The notes: generated from the sequence alone by a model not told the origin. A stretch of 32,787 nucleotides of DNA from a bacterium (GCA_035527515.1 DATLAJ010000065.1:1-32787); one strand, 5' to 3'. Shown: positions 1-8,742, numbered from the stretch's first letter. A program made the numbers and translations.

Positions 1-219
1 CCCACGGGCCTGGCGCTCTTCGCATACCCCGTGCCCTACTTCGCGAACGTCCCCCTTCCCGCATACGGCGCTATCGACGACCTCGTCCTCCTGAACACCA
101 CCCTCCCCGAGCAGGCCCCAGCCGGCGCATACACGTTCCACGTCGGCCTCACCGCCCCCTCCTCAATCTCAAACCTCTATCGCACCGCCTCATCCCCCTT
201 CGAGGTGAGAGATGATTGA
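1..219 (+). CDS. C-terminal end of a secreted or surface protein (5' end outside window)
   Basis: The frame is open from the first base of the window to the TGA at 217-219, so the start lies upstream. The 72 visible residues are rich in Pro, Ala, Leu and Thr and look like the last strands of a beta-sandwich. They resemble the last 70 or so residues of the beta-helix protein at 20875-22671: both have a run of the type LxTTxP followed by a Pro/Gly and an aromatic strand (AGAYTFHVGLT here, PGDYLFAAALT there) and end in a PF-x-(V/I) strand. I infer that this is the same C-terminal domain on another exported protein. The function of the missing part is unknown. The frame is clear; the family link rests on alignment by eye. 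Confidence 0.6.
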   Translation, partial: PTGLALFAYPVPYFANVPLPAYGAIDDLVLLNTTLPEQAPAGAYTFHVGLTAPSSISNLYRTASSPFEVRDD

Positions 220-231
220 TGGTAGTTCTGT

Positions 232-260
232 CCACGAAGGGCCACGAAGGAGCACGAAGA
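232..260. repeat. Three short tandem repeats, 10-bp period
   Basis: CACGAAGG occurs at 233-240 and 243-250, and CACGAAGA at 253-260, giving a 10-bp period just downstream of the first gene. It is non-coding as far as I can tell. Similar simple phrases occur in intergenic DNA of many uncultured bacteria; no function is suggested. Confidence 0.5.
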
Positions 261-446
261 TGCGGGTGGCCACGGCACTCGGGCAGCTGTTTGGATGGTT
301 GGTGCAGGGGTCCCTCGCACATTCCCAGCTCAGCTCAGCAGCCGAAACGACGCGTATGCGGCGCCTCGGCCCAGGGTAATGGTGTGGCCACGCCACCCTC
401 GGCCCAGTCTATGGGAGCGGAGGCTCTCCGGTCGCGGAGGGGGCAT

Positions 447-471
447 GGGGGACACGCGATGGCTGTCCCCC
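447..471. repeat. Perfect stem-loop, 8-bp stem
   Basis: GGGGGACA (447-454) is the exact reverse complement of TGTCCCCC (464-471), with a 9-base loop. No T-run follows on either strand, so it is not a canonical intrinsic terminator. It may be a REP-like palindrome or an mRNA 3' end structure for the gene ending at 219. Confidence 0.5.
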
Positions 472-569
472 ATAAACTGCCTCACCTCACGGACGGCGAC
501 AGCCGCTAAACATGCTCATCTTATGAACTCTCCTGCCTCCAATCTGATTTTTCTGGCTAGCTGCTCGGC

Positions 570-598
570 TTGATTCTGCTGCCGAACCTGGCTATCTT
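570..598 (+). promoter_or_regulatory. Sigma-70-like promoter for the acyl-CoA ligase operon
   Basis: A -35 box TTGATT (570-575) and a -10 box TATCTT (593-598) are separated by exactly 17 bases. A transcript would begin at about 604-606, immediately before the ATG at 607. The start codon has no Shine-Dalgarno sequence, so the mRNA may be leaderless. Confidence 0.45.
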
Positions 599-606
599 GT
601 TGCCCT

Positions 607-2151
607 ATGGAGAAAAATATCAGCGCCAGCGGCGGTGAGAACCTATACGGGCTGTTCCGGGCCTCTGCCGAGCGCTTTTCTGGGAAACCAGCTCTGCACT
701 ACTCCTCCGCAACCTTGACCTACGGCGAGCTCAACTCCGAAGTGAACCGCCTCGCAAAGGTGCTCTCGGGAGTTGGAGTCACAAGAGGCGACCGAGTGTT
801 TCTGTCCCTGCCCAATTCAGCGGCCTTTTTTGTGTCATATCTGGCCGCATTCAAGCTGGGTGCGGTCGCTGTCCCATTCTCGACAAGCTTCACGCCGGCG
901 GAGATCGCCAGTCTGCTTCAGCATTCACGGGCATCTTTCGGGATCGTCTTTGACGGATTACCGGACACGGTCGAGGCAGGCGTTGCGCAGGCGGGTTCAA
1001 AGCCCACGTTGATAACCGTTGCATGGGATGCGGGCGGGGACATCCGCTATTCCGCCCCTAAAAACGAGGCGCTCTCGCCATCGGCACATACCGAGGTCTT
1101 GTCGGGCGATCCGGCAGTAATACTTTACACGTCCGGCACCACGGGCAGTCCCAAAGGTGTTGTCCTGTCGCACCGCAACATCGTATCGAACGCGATAAGC
1201 TGCTCTGCTGCGCTGCCGGTTTCTCAGGACGATGTGTTCATCACCCTCATTCCGATGTATCATTCGTTCGGGTTTACCGTGTGCACGATGTTGCCGCTGC
1301 TTCTTGGCTCAACCTGCGTCGTTTTGCCCGGCCCAAAAAAAGAGCTCGTAGCCGACGCGGTCAAGCGCTTTGGGGTTACGGTTTTCGTTGGCATCCCCGC
1401 GCTGTTCGGAATAATGGCCCTGGCAGACCAGGGCACTGCATCCTGCTTCGATACCGTCCGCTTCTTTGCATCAGGCGCAGCGCCTCTTTCGATTCGGACG
1501 ATTGAGATGTTTTCAAGAAAATACAGGGCCCCGTTGCTCGAGGGCTACGGCCTGACGGAGGCCGCGCCGGTTGTCTCGCTCAATCCGCATGATGGGATTC
1601 GCAAGAACGGCTCTATCGGTGTTCCTGTGCCAGGCGTTTCGGTAAAGGTTGTTGGCGAAAGCGGCGAGGAGCTTGCTAGGGGCGAGGTCGGCGAGCTTCT
1701 GGTCAAAGGCCCGAACGTTATGTCCGGCTATTTCGGGGATGAGGTTGCCACCGAGGAGAGAATCGCCGATGGCTGGCTTCGATCGGGTGATATGGCGAGG
1801 ATGGACAGCGACGGATATATCTACATAGAGGACCGAAAAGACGACATGATTCTTGTCCAGGGCGCTAACGTCTATCCGCACGAGATTGAGGACCTGATAA
1901 GGGATATCCCTGGTGTGCTGGAGGTCGCGGTTGTGGGTGTTTCGGACTCGCACCTGGGCAAGCGGCCGGTCGCCATCGTCCAACGTGCAAAAGGAGCGTC
2001 TCTTGACGAGGCAACGGTTACCGAGCACTGTCGCAGGGGCCTCTCGGCTCACAAGGTGCCCAGGCGGGTTGATTTCTGGGATGAGATTCCACTCTCGCCC
2101 CTTGGGAAGCCCCTCAAGTGGCAGATAAGAGAGATGTTGATTCAGGGTTGA
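607..2151 (+). CDS. AMP-forming acyl-CoA synthetase/ligase (ANL superfamily)
   Basis: The 514-residue protein has the usual length for a long- or medium-chain acyl-CoA ligase, which activates a carboxylic acid through an acyl-adenylate. The phosphate-binding loop YTSGTTGSPKG lies at residues 174-184. The adenine-binding GYGLTEAAP motif is in the middle, the hinge region follows (DRKDDMILVQGANVYP), and the C-terminal catalytic lysine is K501 in PLGKPLK. No carrier-protein or condensation domain is fused. The ATG at 607 lacks a Shine-Dalgarno sequence but sits just after a plausible promoter. The next gene starts 22 bases downstream, so the two are probably co-transcribed. The acyl substrate cannot be told from the sequence; the FAD oxidoreductase neighbour hints at a lipid or surface-glycolipid pathway. 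Confidence 0.9.
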   Translation: MEKNISASGGENLYGLFRASAERFSGKPALHYSSATLTYGELNSEVNRLAKVLSGVGVTRGDRVFLSLPNSAAFFVSYLAAFKLGAVAVPFSTSFTPAEIASLLQHSRASFGIVFDGLPDTVEAGVAQAGSKPTLITVAWDAGGDIRYSAPKNEALSPSAHTEVLSGDPAVILYTSGTTGSPKGVVLSHRNIVSNAISCSAALPVSQDDVFITLIPMYHSFGFTVCTMLPLLLGSTCVVLPGPKKELVADAVKRFGVTVFVGIPALFGIMALADQGTASCFDTVRFFASGAAPLSIRTIEMFSRKYRAPLLEGYGLTEAAPVVSLNPHDGIRKNGSIGVPVPGVSVKVVGESGEELARGEVGELLVKGPNVMSGYFGDEVATEERIADGWLRSGDMARMDSDGYIYIEDRKDDMILVQGANVYPHEIEDLIRDIPGVLEVAVVGVSDSHLGKRPVAIVQRAKGASLDEATVTEHCRRGLSAHKVPRRVDFWDEIPLSPLGKPLKWQIREMLIQG

Positions 2152-2173
2152 GCTAGCGACTCGAGGGCCATTC

Positions 2174-3511
2174 ATGTCAGAGGAAAAGGTTACAGGGCCG
2201 AGCGTAGCGGTTCTCGGCGGAGGAATACTAGGTCTGTCCGCGGCGTTCTATTGCTTGCGACAGCGCCTCGGCCACGTCGTCGTTTATGAGGCGGACAAGG
2301 AGTTGGGAGGGCTTGCTGGGACATTCGACGTCTGCGGGACGAAGCTCGAGAAATATCACCATTTCATCTGCCACGGCGACAAGGTCATCTTGAAGGAGAT
2401 GGCCGAGTTTGGGCTAGACGATTCAGTTCAGTGGGCCGATTGCCGAATGGGGATGTTCGTTCACAATCGTCTGTTTGACTTCACGACGCCGGCAGATCTT
2501 CTGCGCTTCAGCGCGCTGGACATCGTGTCCCGGCTGCGGCTGGGCGCTGCGATGGTCTGGCTGATGTTCAAGAGGGATTGGAGGGCGCTGGAGAGCGTCC
2601 CTGCGTCGAGATGGCTCAAGAAATGGGCGGGCGTGCGAGGCTACGAGGTGGCATGGTCGCACCTTATGAAAAGCAAGTTCGATGTGTTCGAGGACCATAT
2701 CCCGCTTTCGTGGCTCTGGGCAAGAACCAAGAGGCGCTCGGACTCAAAGCGAAGGGGCAGCGCGCTGGAGCATTTCGGATACGTGAGGGGCAGCCTTGCG
2801 GTTCTGATTGACCAATATATCAGGAGGATAGACGACCTGGGCGGAGAGATTCTGACCGCCTGCCCCGTCAAGCGCATCTCGAGGACAAAGGAGGGTCAGT
2901 ATCTGGTGGAATCGGCACAGGGTGAACGGACATACAAGGCGGTCATCTCAACCCTGCCGCTGCCCGCGCTCCTCGATGCCGCCACATTCTTTTCTGACGG
3001 CTACAGGACAAGGCTTTCGTCGATCAAATACCAGACTGTCCTGAACATGGTGCTTGTCCTCAAGCGCAGCCTGTCGAGGTTTTTCTGGCTTAACATCGGC
3101 GACGGCTCAATGCCCTTCCCGGGGGTCATTGAATACTCGCGCCTTCGCTGCGCCTCGGAGTTCGGCGGCAAGACGATAGTATATCTACCGAACTACCTTA
3201 CCGCCGACCATCGCCTGAACAAGCATTCAGACGAGGAGCTGCTGGAGGTTTACGTCCAGGCGCTCTCAAGGATATTCCCTGAGCTGCGGATGGATTGGGT
3301 TGAGCAGTTCTTCGTCTTCAGACACCCGTTCGCCGATCCTTATTATACGCTCAATTACTCCAAGCTCGTTCCCGAGCACAATTCGCCCTATCCGCGGTTC
3401 TACATCTACAACACCGCGCAGATATACCCGATCACGAGAAACGTCAGCAATTCGATTCTGTTTGGCCGGAACGCGGCTTCGTCGCTTGCTCGGGAGATGA
3501 ATGCCGAGTGA
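2174..3511 (+). CDS. FAD-dependent oxidoreductase (protoporphyrinogen oxidase/amine oxidase-like)
   Basis: The 445-residue protein opens with a Rossmann dinucleotide-binding motif, GGGILG at residues 15-20, with the acidic ribose-binding residue E39 ending the second strand. The typical GG motif (ELGGLAGTFD) of the amine-oxidase/UDP-galactopyranose-mutase superfamily follows. The rest is of normal length for the NAD(P)/FAD-dependent proteins often found among polysaccharide or lipid biosynthesis genes. The C-terminal NSILFGRNA region matches the usual second FAD-contact position. It lies 22 bases after the acyl-CoA ligase and overlaps the next gene by four bases, so it is central in a three-gene operon. 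The substrate is unknown. True protoporphyrinogen oxidase is unlikely, since no other heme genes are nearby. Confidence 0.8.
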   Translation: MSEEKVTGPSVAVLGGGILGLSAAFYCLRQRLGHVVVYEADKELGGLAGTFDVCGTKLEKYHHFICHGDKVILKEMAEFGLDDSVQWADCRMGMFVHNRLFDFTTPADLLRFSALDIVSRLRLGAAMVWLMFKRDWRALESVPASRWLKKWAGVRGYEVAWSHLMKSKFDVFEDHIPLSWLWARTKRRSDSKRRGSALEHFGYVRGSLAVLIDQYIRRIDDLGGEILTACPVKRISRTKEGQYLVESAQGERTYKAVISTLPLPALLDAATFFSDGYRTRLSSIKYQTVLNMVLVLKRSLSRFFWLNIGDGSMPFPGVIEYSRLRCASEFGGKTIVYLPNYLTADHRLNKHSDEELLEVYVQALSRIFPELRMDWVEQFFVFRHPFADPYYTLNYSKLVPEHNSPYPRFYIYNTAQIYPITRNVSNSILFGRNAASSLAREMNAE

Positions 3512-4086
3512 TCAACGTCACGGATTGTCTTTTTGAGATCACGGCACACATCTGCCAGAACGTCTCAATCTTCTCCCACATCGACCCTAACGGTCTGCTC
3601 GTCTGCTATGCGAGGTCCAGGAAGCAGTCCCTGCAAGGTGTGTATGCCAAAATACACCCCACCACCTTCCGGGGCGGCAACAAAGAGATAGAACATCGCG
3701 GCCGCAAGTTCGCATACCCAACTATTCAGATCGGCTCCCGGAGAATCCTATACGTGATGTATTTCTACTACCCGAGGTTCCAGAACCTCCTGCTCGAGAC
3801 GAAGTTGCTGACGGTCTTTCACGAGCTCTACCACATCAGCCCAGACTTCGACGGCGACATCAGGAGGTTTTCAGGCAAGTATTTCGCCCATGGCAAGTCA
3901 CAGAAGCAATACGATGCGAGGCTAAAGCGCGAGGTAGATGCATATCTCAAGAGGTTTGGCGAGGATGAGCTGCTGGATTTTCTGAGAATGGACTTCAAGC
4001 AGATTCAGGCGAAGTTTGGCCGCGTTATGGGTCAAACGATAAAGATGCCGAAGGCCGTGGCGGTCTTTAGCGCCAGCGGGCACTGA
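3508..4086 (+). CDS. Putative zinc metallopeptidase (HExxH)
   Basis: This 192-residue protein starts with GTG at 3508, inside a GTGA overlap with the stop of the preceding oxidoreductase, which indicates translational coupling. The centre carries HELYH at residues 105-109, the zinc-binding and catalytic motif of zincin peptidases. About ten residues later a DGDIRRFSGK stretch resembles the region after the motif in phage-type putative metallopeptidases. There is no signal peptide, so it probably acts in the cytoplasm. The C-terminal third is basic and charged (KRFGEDELLDFLRMDF). The target is unknown. Coupling to the ligase and oxidoreductase suggests a role in that operon, but it may only share the promoter. 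Confidence 0.65.
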   Translation: MINVTDCLFEITAHICQNVSIFSHIDPNGLLVCYARSRKQSLQGVYAKIHPTTFRGGNKEIEHRGRKFAYPTIQIGSRRILYVMYFYYPRFQNLLLETKLLTVFHELYHISPDFDGDIRRFSGKYFAHGKSQKQYDARLKREVDAYLKRFGEDELLDFLRMDFKQIQAKFGRVMGQTIKMPKAVAVFSASGH

Positions 4087-4142
4087 AAATTGCAGAGGGA
4101 ATGTGGCGCGATATGCAACGGCATCCCCCCATCAAATCGCAA

Positions 4143-5627
4143 TTAGTCTTTCGGTCTCCAGCGCAGCACCGGTCGTCGGGCAGCTCGAACCTCGTCGAGG
4201 CGCGAGAGTTTGGTCTTGTGCGGCGCGGACTTTACAACTTCGGGGTCGGTCTGTGCCTCCTTCGCGATGGCGATCATTGCGTCGATGTATTGATCGATCG
4301 AGGCCTTATCCTCCGACTCGGTTGGCTCGACCATAATGGCGTGGTTGACTATCAGCGGGAAGTAGTTAGTGGGTGGGTGCATCCCGTAGTCCATGAGTCG
4401 CTTTGCGATGTCCATGGTGTTGACGCCGTCCGGGAGCTGGCTGGCGTCGGAGAAGACGCACTCGTGCTTGCACAGACGGTCATAAGGGAGGTGGTAGTGC
4501 TTCTTGAGGCGTTGTCGGATGTAGTTAGCGTTTATGACGGCGTTCTCCGTCGCAGCCTTGATCCCGTCCGGCCCCAGCGAGCGTATCCAGCAGTAGGCCT
4601 TGACCATGACCCCGAAGTTGCCGTAGAAGCTGATTATTCGCCCGATCGAGTCTGCCGAATCGTAGTTGAGGTAGAACCCGTGCGGGCCCTTCTCGATGGT
4701 GGGGAGGGGTAGGAAAGGGGCGAGCTTCTCGACGACCCCGACTGGCCCTCCTCCGGGGCCGCCGCCTCCGTGTGGGGTCGAGAACGTCTTGTGCAGGTTG
4801 AAGTGCATCACATCGACGCCCATCTCGCCGAACCGGGCGATGCCCATGACTGCGTTGAGGTTGGCGCCGTCGCAATATACGAGTCCGCCCTTTGAGTGGA
4901 CTATCTCAGCGATCTCGCAGATGTTCTCCTCAAATATCCCGAGCGTGTTAGGGTTGGTGATCATTATCCCCGCCACGTCATTGGTCATGACGGCGGCGAC
5001 CGCGTGTGGGTCAGCGCAGCCGTGCTCGTTCGATCTGATCTCGATCGACTCGTAGCCACATCTGGAGGTTGACGCGGGGTTCGTGCCGTGTGCCGAGTCG
5101 GGCACGATGATCTTGGAACGAGGGTTGCCGCTCCTAGTGTGGAACGCCCGAATGATCGCCGTCCCAGTAAGCTCCCCGTGCGCGCCAGCAGCGGGCGCAA
5201 GACTCACCTTGGCCATTCCGCCGATCTCGGCGAGAAACTCGGCCAGCTCGAGCATCAGCCTCAGGGCTCCCTGAGACAGCTCATCGCCCTGATACGGGTG
5301 CGATTGGGCGAACCCCGGCAGGCGAGATATGTCCTCGTTCACCTTAGGATTGTATTTCATCGTGCATGAGCCCAGCGGGTAATAACCCGTATCGACACCG
5401 TAGTTCCACGTGGAAAGCCTCGTGAAGTGCCGCACCACATCGACCTCGGACACCTCCGGGAAACCCTTGAGCTCATCCCTCAGTAGGTTGCCCGGGACAA
5501 TCTCGGCAAGACCCCGCACGGGGACATCCGGCTCGGGCAGCGAGAAAGCCCGCTTGCCCTCACGGCTACGCTCGAAGATGAGGCCCTCTTCCTGCACCAA
5601 GCCTTCCATGAATCTCCTTACTGTCAT
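4143..5627 (-). CDS. gcvPB: Glycine dehydrogenase (decarboxylating) subunit 2, GcvPB
   Basis: This is the pyridoxal-phosphate-bearing half of the split P protein, which decarboxylates glycine and passes the aminomethyl group to the lipoyl arm of GcvH. The protein has 494 residues from the start chosen here. K280 in NLHKTFSTPHGGGGPG is the PLP Schiff-base lysine and the Gly-rich loop follows. I prefer the ATG at 5627 because it forms an ATGA overlap with the stop of gcvPA and has a strong GGAGGTGA ribosome binding site seven bases upstream. A frame seven codons longer would begin with TTG inside that site. It is the last gene of the gcvT-gcvH-gcvPA-gcvPB operon. Confidence 0.96.
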   Translation of the reverse strand: MTVRRFMEGLVQEEGLIFERSREGKRAFSLPEPDVPVRGLAEIVPGNLLRDELKGFPEVSEVDVVRHFTRLSTWNYGVDTGYYPLGSCTMKYNPKVNEDISRLPGFAQSHPYQGDELSQGALRLMLELAEFLAEIGGMAKVSLAPAAGAHGELTGTAIIRAFHTRSGNPRSKIIVPDSAHGTNPASTSRCGYESIEIRSNEHGCADPHAVAAVMTNDVAGIMITNPNTLGIFEENICEIAEIVHSKGGLVYCDGANLNAVMGIARFGEMGVDVMHFNLHKTFSTPHGGGGPGGGPVGVVEKLAPFLPLPTIEKGPHGFYLNYDSADSIGRIISFYGNFGVMVKAYCWIRSLGPDGIKAATENAVINANYIRQRLKKHYHLPYDRLCKHECVFSDASQLPDGVNTMDIAKRLMDYGMHPPTNYFPLIVNHAIMVEPTESEDKASIDQYIDAMIAIAKEAQTDPEVVKSAPHKTKLSRLDEVRAARRPVLRWRPKD

Positions 5628-6976
5628 CGCCGCGTCACCTCCTCGCAAAACGTGTCAATCGCATCTTTGGACACGCTTTCGGTGCAACATGCGAGCATCG
5701 TTCGGTCGTCAAACTGCGAGTAGAAACGATTCAGCAAGAGCCCGCCGATGATCCCGTGTTTGCGAAGCGCCTCGTTGACAACATTCACTGGCCGTGCGGT
5801 CTTCACAACGAACTCGTTGAAGACGGGTCCTGAGAACACGAGTTGAGCTCCCATGTCCGAGAGTCGATTCTTGGCGTAATCCGTCTTGAGAAGGTTGAGT
5901 TCGGCCACCTTGCGCATCCCGGCCTTTCCCATCGTCGTCATATACACGGCGGCCGCAAGCGCCATTAGTTGGTGGTTAGTGCAGATGTTGGACGTTGCGC
6001 GGGCGCGCCTGATGTGTTGCTCGCGCGTGGCAAGCGTCATGACGAAACCTGGCCGCCCATCGTGGGTAACCGTGCGGCCAGCGAGCCTACCGGGCATCTG
6101 CCTAACGTATTTCTCGCGGCAAGCGAACAGCCCCAGGTGCGGCCCGCCGAACGACATCGGGATGCCGAGGCCCTGGCCTTGGCCCACCACAATATCGGCG
6201 CCGAGCTCGCCGGGCGACTTCAGAATACCGAGCGAAATGGGGTCTGCAACTGCCACGACCAAAAGTGCCCCGACGCCCCTCGTCGCATCCGCCAGCGCCG
6301 CAAGGTCCTCTATCACCCCGAAGAAGTTGGGCGACTGCACGATGACCGCCGCCACGTCGTCGTTAAGCGAGTTCTCAAAAGAGGCAGTATCGACCACCCT
6401 CCCAGACTCGCTGAAGCCAAACTCCTGCACCTTGAGACCAAGCCGCCCAAGGTAGCCCCTCAGCACGGCTCGATACTCGGGATGAACGCTACTTGCAACA
6501 GCAACAGACCCACGTTTCGCTCGAACGCGGGTGGCCATTATTGCCGCCTCGGCGAGCGCCGTCCCGCAGTCATACATGGAGGAGTTGGCGACCTCCATTC
6601 CGGTCAGCTGGCAGACTAGCGTCTGAAACTCAAACATGGCCTGTAGCGTGCCCTGGCTGAGCTCGGGCTGATACGGTGTGTAAGCCGTATAGAACTCCGA
6701 GCGTGTTAGGACGTGGTCGATGATACTGGGAATGTAGTGGTTGTAGCAGCCCGCCCCGAGAAAATAGGTATATTGCTCTGCGCTAGCGCATCTGGCCGAG
6801 AACTCTCTCATCAACGACATGAGCTCTGGCTCTGAGAGCGACTCGGGCAGCTTGAGTCGCCGACGTAGCCGCACCTCGGCTGGAATGTCGGCAAACAACT
6901 CCCCCACGTCATTGACGCCAATCTCGCGAAGCATCGCCTCGCGATCAGCGTCCGTATTGGGAATGTACCGCCTCAA
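5624..6976 (-). CDS. gcvPA: Glycine dehydrogenase (decarboxylating) subunit 1, GcvPA
   Basis: This is the N-terminal-type half of the split glycine decarboxylase, which forms the active heterodimer or heterotetramer with GcvPB. The 450 residues match the usual subunit-1 length, and family stretches such as RYIPNTDADREAML near the start and FLGAGCYNHYIPSIIDHV are easily recognised. The start is a TTG at 6976 that overlaps the gcvH stop (TTGA), with AGGAGG ten bases upstream, so the rare start codon is well supported. The four-base overlaps on both sides suggest coupled translation that keeps the subunits in balance. Confidence 0.96.
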   Translation of the reverse strand: MRRYIPNTDADREAMLREIGVNDVGELFADIPAEVRLRRRLKLPESLSEPELMSLMREFSARCASAEQYTYFLGAGCYNHYIPSIIDHVLTRSEFYTAYTPYQPELSQGTLQAMFEFQTLVCQLTGMEVANSSMYDCGTALAEAAIMATRVRAKRGSVAVASSVHPEYRAVLRGYLGRLGLKVQEFGFSESGRVVDTASFENSLNDDVAAVIVQSPNFFGVIEDLAALADATRGVGALLVVAVADPISLGILKSPGELGADIVVGQGQGLGIPMSFGGPHLGLFACREKYVRQMPGRLAGRTVTHDGRPGFVMTLATREQHIRRARATSNICTNHQLMALAAAVYMTTMGKAGMRKVAELNLLKTDYAKNRLSDMGAQLVFSGPVFNEFVVKTARPVNVVNEALRKHGIIGGLLLNRFYSQFDDRTMLACCTESVSKDAIDTFCEEVTRR

Positions 6977-7359
6977 TGCTCGCCAGCCTCCTCTTTGACG
7001 AACTTGTCGTAAACTGCGGCGCTCATCAGCTCGTCGATCTCGGCCGGATTCTTGATCTCGATCCTAATCAGCCAGCCCTTCTCGTAAGGGTCTTGATTGA
7101 TGACCTCAGGAGCCTCCAACAAGTCCTCGTTAATAGCGAGCACCTTGCCGGAGACGGGCAAATAACAGTCGCTCACTGACTTCACTGACTCGACCGAGCC
7201 GAATCTCTCGCCCTGGGCAAACTCGCTGCCAACCTCGGGAAACTCGACGAAGACCATGTCGCCAAGCTGCTCCTGGGCTGGATCCGTAATCCCCGTTTTC
7301 CCCGTCTTGGGATCAAGCCACTCATGCGTCGCAACGTATTTCAGATGCTCCGGAATCAT
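6973..7359 (-). CDS. gcvH: Glycine cleavage system H protein
   Basis: This is the lipoyl carrier of the glycine cleavage system, shuttling the aminomethyl group from the P to the T protein. The 128-residue length is standard. K60 in ESVKSVSD is the lysine that becomes lipoylated. The N-terminal THEWL and the ITDPAQEQLGDMVFVELP-like strand region are typical. AAGGAG lies nine bases before the ATG. The gene follows gcvT by 40 bases and overlaps gcvPA by four. No lipoate ligase or lipoyl synthase gene is in the window, so lipoylation must be encoded elsewhere. Confidence 0.96.
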   Translation of the reverse strand: MIPEHLKYVATHEWLDPKTGKTGITDPAQEQLGDMVFVEFPEVGSEFAQGERFGSVESVKSVSDCYLPVSGKVLAINEDLLEAPEVINQDPYEKGWLIRIEIKNPAEIDELMSAAVYDKFVKEEAGEH

Positions 7360-7399
7360 TACATCTAACTCCTTTCTAGCTAATCACTCGGATACAGAC

Positions 7400-8515
7400 T
7401 TAAGTTATCCTCTTTTTCTTCCTGGGCCGTTTGTAGAACGGCGTCGCTACTACTTTCGCCCTAACTGCACGACCCCGTATCATAATATCCAGCTCTGTTT
7501 CGAGCTCCGTCAACTCAACCGGCACGTAACCCAGGCCGATCGGTTTCTTCAGGAAAGGCGCCATTGTCCCACTCGTTACATAGCCAACCTTCGCCCCGTC
7601 GCTGTGAATCTCATACCCGTGCCTCGGGATGCCGGCCACAAGCATCTCGAAACCAACCAGCCGGCGCTTGATACCGTTCTCAATCTGTTTTTGCAGCGCC
7701 TCTCGCCCGATGAAGTCGCCCGCATCCATCTTGACGATCCAGCTGAGATTCGCCTCGAGAGGCGTCGTCGTGTCGTCGATATCGTTACCGTAGAGCATCA
7801 TGCCGGCCTCGAGCCGGAGCGTGTCGCGGGCACCCAGGCCGGTGGGCTTGATGCCGAACTCCTCGCCGGCCTTCATCATCTCGCGAAAAATATGCTCAGC
7901 ACGCTCATTCGGAACGTAAATCTCGAACCCTCGCTCTCCCGTGTAGCCAGTAGCGGCGATAAGGAGGTTCTCAACGCCAGCAACGCTCCCGTGAGTGAAC
8001 CAGTAATAGCGAATCTGACTCAAGTCAACCGGCGTTATCTTCTGTAGTATGCGACTCGCCTTGGGTCCCTGAAGCGCGATCTGCGCCGTCTTCAGGCTTG
8101 CATTCGTGACATCTACGTTCCCGAACGTGTTCTCTTTGACCCATGCGAAGTCCTTGTCGGAATTGCCTGCGTTGACGCAAAGCATGTAATAGTCATCGGC
8201 GATCTTGTGAACTAGAAGATCGTCAACGAATGTGCCGTTGGGGTAGAGCATCCCCGTGTACATGGCCTGACCAATTGACATCTTGCTAACGTCGTTGCAG
8301 ACGAGCTTCTGCAGCGCCCTGAGCGCATCGTCGCCCCTGAACTCAATCTCTCCCATGTGGCTGACGTCGAAAAGGCCAGCCGCGGTCCGAACAGTGTTGT
8401 GCTCATCGATTATGCCGGAGAATTGTACCGGCATCTCCCATCCGGCGAACTCCACCATTCTGCCGCCGAGCTCCTTGACAACAGCATTTAGAGCAGTCTT
8501 TTTTGTTTGTGTCAT
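7400..8515 (-). CDS. gcvT: Glycine cleavage system T protein (aminomethyltransferase)
   Basis: It transfers the methylene group from the GcvH lipoyl arm to tetrahydrofolate and releases ammonia. The 371-residue protein has the normal length. The N-terminal EFAGWEMPVQFSGIIDEH and FDVSHMGE stretches are family signatures, and D98/D99 in NGTFVDDLLV sit at the position of the catalytic aspartate. The ATG at 8515 has GAGGAG seven bases upstream. It is the first gene of the operon; the promoter should lie in 8516-8742, shared with the divergent rdgB. The C-terminus ends in a basic run (KRPRKKKRIT) that is slightly longer than usual. Confidence 0.96.
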   Translation of the reverse strand: MTQTKKTALNAVVKELGGRMVEFAGWEMPVQFSGIIDEHNTVRTAAGLFDVSHMGEIEFRGDDALRALQKLVCNDVSKMSIGQAMYTGMLYPNGTFVDDLLVHKIADDYYMLCVNAGNSDKDFAWVKENTFGNVDVTNASLKTAQIALQGPKASRILQKITPVDLSQIRYYWFTHGSVAGVENLLIAATGYTGERGFEIYVPNERAEHIFREMMKAGEEFGIKPTGLGARDTLRLEAGMMLYGNDIDDTTTPLEANLSWIVKMDAGDFIGREALQKQIENGIKRRLVGFEMLVAGIPRHGYEIHSDGAKVGYVTSGTMAPFLKKPIGLGYVPVELTELETELDIMIRGRAVRAKVVATPFYKRPRKKKRIT

Positions 8516-8742
8516 CTCATATCTCCTCTAATGTAGAAACAGGCCAAGAACCTGACACAAGACTCTTGAGCTGTCAAACGAAAGATGGGGTGAGTCTGCC
8601 GCAGCTGACTTCTGATTCAGCCCCGATCGCATGGCAGCAGAAACAGGGCTCTTTCGGGCAGCTACGTCAGTGATTTGAAAACTACGTCGTGACCGAATAG
8701 ATTCTGTGATAGGACGGACGTTTTGGAGGCAAGGAGACTAGG
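8516..8742. other. Divergent intergenic region between gcvT and rdgB
   Basis: These 227 bases must hold promoters for both the gcv operon (minus) and rdgB (plus). On the minus strand a TTGACA is present at 8572-8577, but its partner -10 near 8549-8554 is poor. I do not see the paired conserved cores of a glycine riboswitch, which is a common leader for this operon in other bacteria. No gene is evident. Confidence 0.45.

Larger units (their letters stand above)
220..569. other. Intergenic region without a convincing gene
   Basis: This stretch of about 350 bases separates two plus-strand genes. It contains the short tandem repeat at 232-260 and a perfect 8-bp inverted repeat at 447-471. The open frames here have no recognisable domains, no good ribosome binding sites and no coding-like composition, so I call none of them. 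Confidence 0.5.

Noticed and set aside
1513-2175. 220-codon minus-strand frame
   Set aside because: It is antisense to the acyl-CoA ligase; codon use and residues are those of a shadow frame.
4101-4712. 203-codon plus-strand frame
   Set aside because: It is antisense to gcvPB, which has complete family motifs; there is no domain in the frame itself.
7256-8047. 263-codon plus-strand frame
   Set aside because: It is antisense to gcvH and gcvT and rich in Arg and His, typical of a shadow frame.
8516-8742. Glycine riboswitch before gcvT
   Set aside because: Neither the conserved cores nor the tandem aptamer layout can be seen on the minus strand.
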